DNA from: Luzula sylvatica
Taxonomy: Eukaryota > Streptophyta > Magnoliopsida > Poales > Juncaceae
Assembly (NCBI GenBank): GCA_946800325.1
Contig: OX326959.1
Span: 18,506,862 to 18,570,861, forward strand
Reading direction: 5' to 3'
DNA length: 64,000 nt
In this document: positions 56,301 through 64,000 of the stretch, piece by piece
How positions within the stretch are numbered: the first letter of the stretch is position 1
Layout: every line of letters starts with the position of its first letter
Notes under the pieces: generated by a model
Seen by the model: only the letters and a program-made list of their open reading frames with translations
Told to the model about the DNA's origin: nothing
Database searches by the model: none
Position numbers and translations under genes: made by a program

Positions 56301-59300
56301 GTAAAAATCTCCAAAGGGGGGGTAGGGGTAAAAATCTCCAAAGGGGGGGTAGGGGGTAAAAATCTCCGAAGGGGTGGTAGGGGGTAAAAATCTCCAAAGG
56401 GTGGGTAGGGGGTTCAAATCTTCAAAGGGCGGGTAGGGGGTAAAAATATCCAAAGGGGGGTAGGGTGTAAAAATCTCCAAAGGGGGGGTTGGGGGTAAAA
56501 ATATCCAAAGGGGGGGGGGGGGGTAGGGGTAAAAATCTCCAAAGGGGGGGGGGGGGGTAGGGGGTAAAAATCTTCAAAGGGGGGGTAGGGGGTAAAAATC
56601 TCCAAAGGGGGGGTAGGGGGTAAAAATCTCCGAAGGGGTGGTAGGGGGTAAAAATCTCCCAAGGGGGGGTAGGGGTAAAGTTCTCCAAAGGGGGGGGGGG
56701 GGGGGGGGGCGGGGGTAGGGGTTAAAATCTCCAAAGGGGGGGAAGGGGTAAAAATCTCCAAAGGGGGGGTAGGGGTAAAAATCTCCAAAGGGGGGTAGGG
56801 GGTAAAAATCTCTAAAGGGGGGGTAGGGGGTAAAAATCTCCAAAGGGGGGGTAGGGGTAAGAATCTTCAAAGGGGGGGGGGGGGGGGGGTAGGTGGTAAT
56901 AATCTCCAAAGGGGGGGTAGGGGGTAAAAATCTCCAAAGGGGGGTAGGGGGTAAAAATCTCCAAAGGGGGGGGGGGGGGGGGGGGGGGTAGGGGGTGAAA
57001 ATATCCAAAAGGGGGGAAAGGGGTAAAAATCTTCAAAGGGGGGTAGGGGGTAAAAATCTCCAAAGGGGGGGTAGGGGGTAAAAATCTCCCAAGGGGGGGG
57101 GGGGGGTAGGGGGTAAAAATCTCCAAAGGGTGGGTAGGGGTAAAAATCTCCAAAGGGGTGGTAGGGGTAAAAATCTCCAAAGGGGGGGTAGGGGTAAAAA
57201 TCTCCAAAGGGGGGGTAGGGGGTAAAAATCTCCGAAGGGGTGGTAGGGGGTAAAAATCTCCCAAGGGGGGGTAGGGGGTAAAGTTCTCCAAAGGGGGGGT
57301 AGGGGGTAAAAATCTCTAAAGGGGGGGTAGGGGGTAAATATCTCCAAAGGGTGGGTAGGGGTAAAAATCTCCAAAGGGGGGGTAGGTGGTAAAAATCTCC
57401 AAAGGAGGGGGTAGGGGGTAAAAATCTTCAAAGCGGGGGCAAGGGGTAAAAATCTCCAAAGGGGGGGTAGGGGTAAAAATCTCCAAAGGGGGGGTAGGGG
57501 GTAAAAATCTTCAAAGGGGGGCGTAGGGGGTAAAAATCTCCAAAGGGGGGGTAGGGGGTAAAAATCTCGAAAGGGGGGTAGGGGGTAAAAATCTCCAAAG
57601 GGGGGTAGGGGTAAAAATCTCCAAAGGGGGGGGGGGGGGGGGTAGGGGGTAAAAATCTCCAAAGGGGGGGGGGGGGGGGGTAGGGGTAAAAATCTCCAAA
57701 GGTAGGGGGTAAAAATCTCCAAAGGGGGGGTAGGGGGTAAAAATCTTCAAAGGGGGGGTAGGGGGTAAAAATCTCCAAAGGGGGGGTAGGGGATAAAAAT
57801 CTTCAAAGGGGGGCGGGGGGGGGGGGGGGGGGGGGGTAGGGGTAAAAATCTCGAAAGGGGGGGGGGGGGTAGGGGGTAAAAATCTCCAAAGGGGGGGGTA
57901 GGGGTAAAAATCTCCAAAGGGGGGGTAGGGGGTAAAAATTTCCAAAGGTGGGGTAGGGGGTAAAAATCTTCAAAGGGGGGGGGGGGGGGGTAGGGGGTAA
58001 AAATCTCCAAAGGGGGGGGGGGGGGGGGTAGGGGTAAAAATCTCCAAAGGAGGGGTAGGGGGGAAAATCTTCAAGGGGGGGGGGGGGGGGGGGGGGTAGG
58101 GGGTAAAAATCTCGAAAGGGGTGGTAGGGGGTAAAAATCTCCAAAGGGGGGGGGGGGGTAAGGGGTAAAAATATCCAAAGAGGGGGAAGGGGGTAAAAAT
58201 CTCTAGAGGGTGGGTAGGGGGTAAAAATCTCCCCAGGGGGGGTAGGGGGTAAAGATCTCCAAATGGGGGGGTAGGGGTAAAAATCTCCAAAGGGGGGGTA
58301 GGGGTAAAAATCTCCAAAGGGGGGGGGGGGGTAGGGGTAAAAATCTCCGAAGGGTGGGTAGGGGTAAAAAATCTCCAAAGGGGGGGTAGGGGGTAAAAAT
58401 CTTCAAAGGGGGGGGGGGGGGGGGTAGGGGGTAAAAATATCCAAAGGGGGGTAGGGTGTAAAAATCTCTAAATGGGGGGGGGGGGGGTAGGGGGTAAAAA
58501 TCTCCAAAGGGGGGGTAGGGGGTAAAATTATCCAAAGGGGGGGGGGGGGGGGGGGGGGGGGTTGGGGGTAAAAATCTCCAAAGCGGGGGTAGGGGTAAAA
58601 ATCTTCAAAGGGGGGGGGGGGTAGGGGGTAAAAATCTCCGAAGGGGTGGTAGGGGGTAAAAATCTCCCAAGGGGGGGTAGGGGGTAAAGTTCTCCAAAGG
58701 GGGGGTAGGGGTTAAAATCTCCAAAGGGGGGGTAGGGGTAAAAATCTCCAAAGGGGGGGTAGGGGTAAAAATCTCCAAAGGGGGGGGGTAGGGGGTAAAA
58801 ATCTCCCAAGGGGGGGTAGGGGTAAAAATCTCCAAAGGTAGGGGGTAAAAATCTCCAAAGGGGGGGTTGGGGGTAAAAATCTTCAAAGGGGGGGTAGGGG
58901 GTAAAAATCTCCGAAGGGGTGGTAGGGGGTAAAAATCTCCCAAGGGGGGGTAGGGGGTAAAGTTCTCCAAAGGGGGGGTAGGGGGTAAAAATCTCCAAAG
59001 GGTGGGTAGGGGTAAAAATCTCCAAAGGGGGGGTAGGGGGTAAAAATCTCCAAAGGAGGGGTAGGGGGTAAAAATCTTCAAAGGGGGGGTAAGGGGTAAA
59101 AATCTCCAAAGGGGGGGTAGGGGTAAAAATCTCCAAAGGGGGGGTTGGGGGTAAAAATCTTCAAAGGGGGGCGTAGGGGGTAAAAATCTCCAAAGGGGTG
59201 GGTAGGGGGTAAAAATCTTCAGAGGGGGGCGTAGGGGGTAAAAAATCTCCAAAGGGGGGGGTAGGGGGTAAAAATCTCGAAAGGGGGGTAGGGGGTAAAA

Positions 59301-60473
59301 ATGTCCAAAGGGGGGGGGGGGTAGGGGGTAGAAATCTCTAAAGGGGGGGTAGGGGGTAAAAATCTCCAAAGGGGTGGTAGGGGGTAAAAATATCCAAAGG
59401 GGGGGTTGGGGGTAAAAATCTCTAAAGGGGGGGGGGGGGTAGGGGGTAAAAATCTCCAAAGGGGGGGTAGGGGTAAAAATCTCCAAAGGGGGGGTAGGGG
59501 GTAAAAATCTCCGAAGGGGTGGTAGGGGGTAAAAATCTCCAAAGGGGGGGTAGGGGGTTCAAATCTTCAAAGGGCGGGTAGGGGGTAAAAATATCCAAAG
59601 GGGGGTAGGGTGTAAAAATCTCCAAAGGGGTGGTTGGGGGTAAAAATATCCAAAGGGAGGGGGTAGGGGGTAAAAATCTCCAAAGGGGGGGGGGGTAGGG
59701 GGTAAAAATCTTCAAAGGGGGGGTAGGGGGTAAAAATCTCCAAAGGGGGGGTAGGGGGTAAAAATCTCCGAAGGGGTGGTAGGGGGTAAAAATCTCCCAA
59801 GGGGGGGTTGGGGGTAAAGTTCTCCAAAGGGGGGGGGGGGGGGGGGGGGGGGGTAGGGGTTAAAATCTCCAAAGGGGGGGAAGGGGTAAAAATCTCCAAA
59901 GGGGGGGTAGGGGTAAAAATCTCCAAAGGGGGGGTAGGGGGTAAAAATCTCTAAAGGGGGGGTAGGGGGTAAAAATCTCCAAAGGGGGGGTAGGGGTAAG
60001 AATCTTCAAAGGGGGGGGGGGGGGGGGGGGGTAGGTGGTAATAATCTCCAAAGGGGGGGTAGGGGGTAAAAATCTCCAAAGGGGGGTAGGGGGTAAAAAT
60101 CTCCAAAGGGGGGGGGGGGGGGGGGGGTAGGGGGTGAAAATATCCAAAAGGGGGGAAAGGGGTAAAAATCTTCAAAGGGGGGTAGGGGGTAAAAATCTGC
60201 AAAGGGGGGGTAGGGGGTAAAAATCTCCAAAGGGGGGCTAGGGGTAAAAATCTCCAAAGGGGGGGTAGGGGGTAAAAATCTCCAAAGGGGGTGTAGGGGG
60301 TTAAAATCTTCAAAGGGCGGGTAGGGGGTAAAAATATCCAAAGGGGGGTAGGGTGTAAAAATCTCCAAAGGGGGGGTTGGGGGTAAAAATATCCAAAGGG
60401 GGGGGGGGGGGGGGTAGGGGGTAAAAATCTCCAAAGGGGGGGGGGGGGGGTAGGGGGTAAAAATCTCCAAAGG

Positions 60474-60505
<32 letters not shown>

Positions 60506-63003
60506 AGGGGGTAAAAATATCCAAAGGGGGGGTTGGGGGTAAAAATCTCTAAAGGGGGGGGGGGGGGTAGGGGGTAAAAATCTCTAAAGGGGGGGTAGGG
60601 GTAAAAATCTCCAAAGGTGGGGTAGGGGGTAAAAATCTCCGAACGGGTGGTAGGGGGTAAAAATCTCCAAAGGGGGGGTAGGGGGTTAAAATCTTCAAAG
60701 GGCGGGTAGGGGGCAAAAATATCCAAAGGGGGGTAGGGTGTAAAAATCTCCAAAGGGGGGGTTGGGGGTAAAAATATCCAAAGGGGGGGGGGGCGGGGGG
60801 GGGGGGGGGGGTAGGGGGTAAAAATCTCCAAAGGGGGGGTAGGGGGTAAAAATCTTCAAAGGGGGGGGTAGGGGGTAAAAATCTCCGAAGGGGTGGTAGG
60901 GGGTAAAAATCTCCGAAGGGGTGGTAGGCGTAAAAATCTCCCAAGGGGGGGGTAGGGGTAAAAATCTCCAAAGGGGGGGGTAGGGGTAAAAATCTCCAAA
61001 GGGGGGGTAGGGGGTAAAAATCTCCAAAGGGGGGGTAGGGGTAAGAATCTTCAAAGGGGGGGGGGTAGGGGGGGGGGGGTAGGGGGTTATAATCTCCAAA
61101 GGGGGGGTAGGGGGTAAAAATTTCCAAAGGGGGGTAGGGGTAAAAATCTCCAAAGGGGGGGGGGGGGGGGGGGGGTAGGGGGTGAAAATATCCAAAAGGG
61201 GGGAAAGGGGTAAAAATCTTCAAAGGGGGGTAGGGGGTAAAAATCTCCAAAGGGGGGGTAGGGGGTAAAAATCTCCAAAGGGGGGGTAGGGCGTAAAAAT
61301 CTTCAAAGGGGGGGGGGGGGTAGGGGGTAAAAATCTCCAAAGGGGGGGTAGGGGGTAAAAATCTCCAAAGGGGGGTAGGGGGTAAAAATCTCCAAAGGGG
61401 GGGTAGGGGTAAAAATCTCCAAAGGGGGGGTAAGGGTAAAAATCTCCAAAGGGGGGGGGGGGGGTAGGGGTAAAAATCTCCAAAGGGGGGGTAGGGTGTA
61501 AAAATATACAAAGGGGGGGGGGGGGGTAGGGGGTAAAAATCTCCAAAGGGGGGGTAGGTTGTAAAAATCTCCAAAGGGGGGGTAGGGGGTAAAAATATCC
61601 AATGGGGGGGTAGGCGTAAAAATCTCAAAAGGGGGGGTAGGGCAAAAAAATCTTCAAAGGGGGGTAGGGGGTAAAAATCTCGGAAGGGGGGGTAGGGGGT
61701 AAAAATCTCGGAAGGGGGGGTAGGGGGTAAAAATCTCGGAAGGGGGGGGGGGGGTAGGGGGTAAAAATCTCCAAAGGGGGGGTAGGGGGTAAAAATATCC
61801 AAAGGGGGGTAGGGGTTAAAAATCTCTAAAGGGGGGGGGGGGGGTAAAAATCTCCCAAGGGGGGGTGGGGGTAAAAATCTCCAAAGGGGGGGTAGGGGGT
61901 AAAGATCTCCAAAGGGGGGGTAGGGGTAAAAATCTCCAAAGGCGGGGTAGGGGGTAAAAATCTCCAAAGGGGGGGTAGGGGTAAAAATCTCCAAAGGGCG
62001 GGTAGGGGGTAAAAATCTCTAAAGGGGGGGTATGGGGTAAAAATCTCCAAAGGGGGGGTAGGGGCAAAAATCTCCAAAGGGGGGGTAGGGGGTAAAAATC
62101 TCCAAAGGGGGTGTAGGGGGTAAAAATCTTCAAAGGGGGGGTTGGGGGTAAAAATATCCAAGGGGGGGTAGGGTGTAAAAATCTCCAAAGGGGGGGTTGG
62201 GGGTAAAAATATCCAAAGGGGGGGGGGGGGGGTAGGGGGTAAAAATCTCCAAAGGGGGGTAGGGGGTAAAAATCTTCAAAGGGGGGGTAGGGGGTAAAAA
62301 TCTCCAAAGTGGGGGTAGGGGTAAAAATCTCCGAAGGGGTGGTAGGGGGTAAAAATCTCGCAAGGGGGGGTAGGGGGTAAAGTTCTCCAAAGGGGGGGTA
62401 TGGGTTAAAATCTCCAAAGGGGGGGGTAGGGGTAAAAATCTCCAAAGGGGGGGTAGGGGTAAAAATCTCCAAAGGGGGGGTAGGGGGTAAAAATCTCTAA
62501 AGGGGGGGTAGGGGGTAAAAATATCCAAAGGGGGGTAGGGGTGAAAAATCTCTAAAGGGGGGGGGGGGTAGGGGGTAAAAATCTCCCAAGGGGGGGTAGG
62601 GGTAATAATCTCCAAAGGGGGGGTAGGGGGTAAAAATATCCAAAGGGGGGGTAGGGGGTAAAAATATCCAAAGGGGGGTAGGGGTTAAAAATCTCTAAAG
62701 GGGGGGGGGGGGGGGGGTAGGGGGTTAAAATCTCCAAAGGGGGGGGGGGGGTAGGGGGTAAAAATCTTCAAAGGGGGGGGTAGGGGGTAAAAATCTCCAA
62801 AGGGGGTGTAGGGGGTAAAAATCTCCAAAGGGGGGGGGGGGGGGGGGGGGGTAGGGGTAAAAATCTCCAAAGCGGGGGTAGGGGGTAAAAATCTCTAAAT
62901 GGGGGGTAGGGGGTAAAAATCTCCAAAGGGGGGGGGGGGGTAGGGGTAAAAATCTCCATAGGGGGCGGTAGGGGGAAAAACTCTCCAAAGGGGGGGTAGG
63001 GGG

Positions 63004-63419
63004 CCCCCTTGCAGATTTTTAACCCCCCACCCCTTGCAGAGTTTAACCCCCCCCCCCTTTGCAGATTTTAAACCCCCCTCTTGCAGATTTTAGCCCCCCC
63101 CCACCATTCCAGTTTTTTAACACCCCCCCCCCCTCTCAAATTTTTAACTCCCCCTCCTCGCATATTTTTAACCCTCCCCCCTTGCAGATTTTTAACCCCC
63201 CGTTGTAGATTTTAACACCCCCATTGTAGATTTTTAACCCCCCCCCCCTTGGAGATTTTTAACCCTCCCCTCTTTCAAATTTTTAACACACTCCCCTTGC
63301 AGATTTTGAACCCCCCCCCCCCCCCCCTTGCACATTTTGACCCCCCCCCCCCCTTGTAGATTTTTAACCCCCCCCTTGCAGATTTTTAACCCCCCCCCCC
63401 CTTGCAAATTTTAGCCCCC
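63004..63419 (-). repeat. Satellite B, inverted segment
   Basis: About 416 bp in which the satellite is C-rich on the + strand: repeated CCCCCTTGCAGATTTTTAACC, the reverse complement of satellite B. It starts abruptly at a GGGGGGCCCCC junction with satellite A (63003|63004) and ends at CCCCCTTGCAAAGGGGG (about 63415-63431). Units are more diverged than in satellite A, with changes such as CATTCCAG, CTCTCAAAT and TTGTAGAT. No gene is present. Confidence 0.92.
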
Positions 63420-64000
63420 TTGCAAAGGGGGGGAGTTAAAATCTGCAAGCGGGGGCGGGGGGGGGGGGGGGGTGGTGTTAAAAATCTGCAAGGGGGATAA
63501 AATCTGCAAGGGCGGGGAGGGGGGGGGGGGTGGGTTAAAAATCTGCAAGGGGGGGTTAAAAATATGCAAGAGGGGAGGGTTAAAAATCTGCAAGGGGGGG
63601 TGGGTTAAAAATTTGCAATGGGAGGGGTTCAAATCTACCGGGGGGGGGGGGTAAAAAATCTGCAAGGGGGAGGGTTAAAAACCTTCAAGGAGGGGGGTTA
63701 AAAATTTGAGAGGGGGGGGGGGGGGGTGTTAAAAATCTGCAAGTGGGGGGGAGGGGTTAAAATATGCAAGAGGGGGGCTTAAAAATATGCAAAGGGGGGG
63801 GGGGGGTGTTAAATATCTGCATGGGGGGGGGGGGGGGTCAAAATCTGCAAGGGGGGGGGGGGGTTAAAAATCTGCAAGGTGGGCAGGGGCTAAAATCGGC
63901 AAGGGGGGGGGGTTGAAAATCTGTAAGGGGGTGTTAGAAATCTGCAAGGGGGGGGGGTTAAAAATCTGCAAGGGGGAGGGGGATAGAAATCTGCAGGGGG
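63420..64000 (+). repeat. Satellite B, forward orientation (right edge)
   Basis: Forward satellite B, G-run followed by TTAAAAATCTGCAA, continuing off the right edge. Units are diverged, with TATGC, TTTGC, CTACCGG, CCTTC and ATCGGC variants and G-runs of about 5-20. It is the same family as 1-222 and the mirror image of 63004-63419. The small + strand frame at 63472-63654 reads only KICKGG repeats and is not a gene. Confidence 0.9.

Larger units (their letters stand above)
38786..63003 (+). repeat. Satellite A array, block 3
   Basis: About 24 kb of the same monomer in the same orientation, ending at an inverted junction with satellite B. G-runs reach 32 (39089-39120 and 39845-39876). Variant markers differ from block 2: no TTCAAAGCCGAAG was found. 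From 39 to 49 kb, TAGGCGG, CCAATGGGG, GGGTGGGGGTAGGGGGG and paired TTGGGGGTAAAAATCTCTAAAG monomers recur. From about 50 kb, AAAGTTCTCC, CTCCCCAGG, CTCCGAAGGGGTGG, TTCAAAGGGCGGG and GTGAAAATATCC recur. Minus-strand frames up to 996 codons (53268-56258) consist only of the monomer peptides and are not genes. Confidence 0.96.

Overview
This window is non-coding repeat DNA from a eukaryotic nuclear genome, most likely a flowering plant. The plant assignment rests on one inserted LTR retrotransposon. Its primer-binding site is the tRNA-Asp type common in plant Ty3/gypsy elements, and its polypurine tract has the form I recall from plant Athila/Tat-like elements. I cannot name the species. No conventional host gene, rRNA, tRNA or CRISPR array is visible.

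Layout. Positions 1-222 hold satellite B, about 20-30 bp per unit: a G-run followed by TTAAAAATCTGCAA. Positions 223-1830 and 8712-63003 hold satellite A, about 26-28 bp plus G-run length variation: G(about 7)-TA-G(4-5)-TAAAAATCTCCAAA. It keeps one orientation, G-rich on the + strand, for about 56 kb and is broken only by the retrotransposon and a 200-N assembly gap at 38586-38785. At 63004 the array switches to satellite B in inverted, C-rich orientation (63004-63419), then flips back to forward B (63420-64000). A and B share their AT-rich core and are evidently related.

Within satellite A, variant monomers recur in the same order at kilobase spacing, which is higher-order repeat structure. 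The variants differ along the array. A TTCAAAGCCGAAG monomer occurs 17 times (two as GCTGAAG) between 1.5 and 38.2 kb and was not found right of the gap. Other markers, such as AAAGTTCTCC and CTCCCCAGG, characterise about 50-62 kb.

The retrotransposon (1831-8711, 6.88 kb, minus strand) has near-identical LTRs of 2024 and 2068 bp, a PBS, a PPT and a single intact 480-codon gag-like ORF. It has no protease, reverse transcriptase, RNase H or integrase, so it is a non-autonomous element. About 12 substitutions and one 44-bp indel separate the LTRs (counted by eye), which implies a recent insertion into the satellite.

The many long proline-rich reading frames on the minus strand across the satellite are by-products of a C-rich strand that lacks stop codons. 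I do not annotate them as genes.
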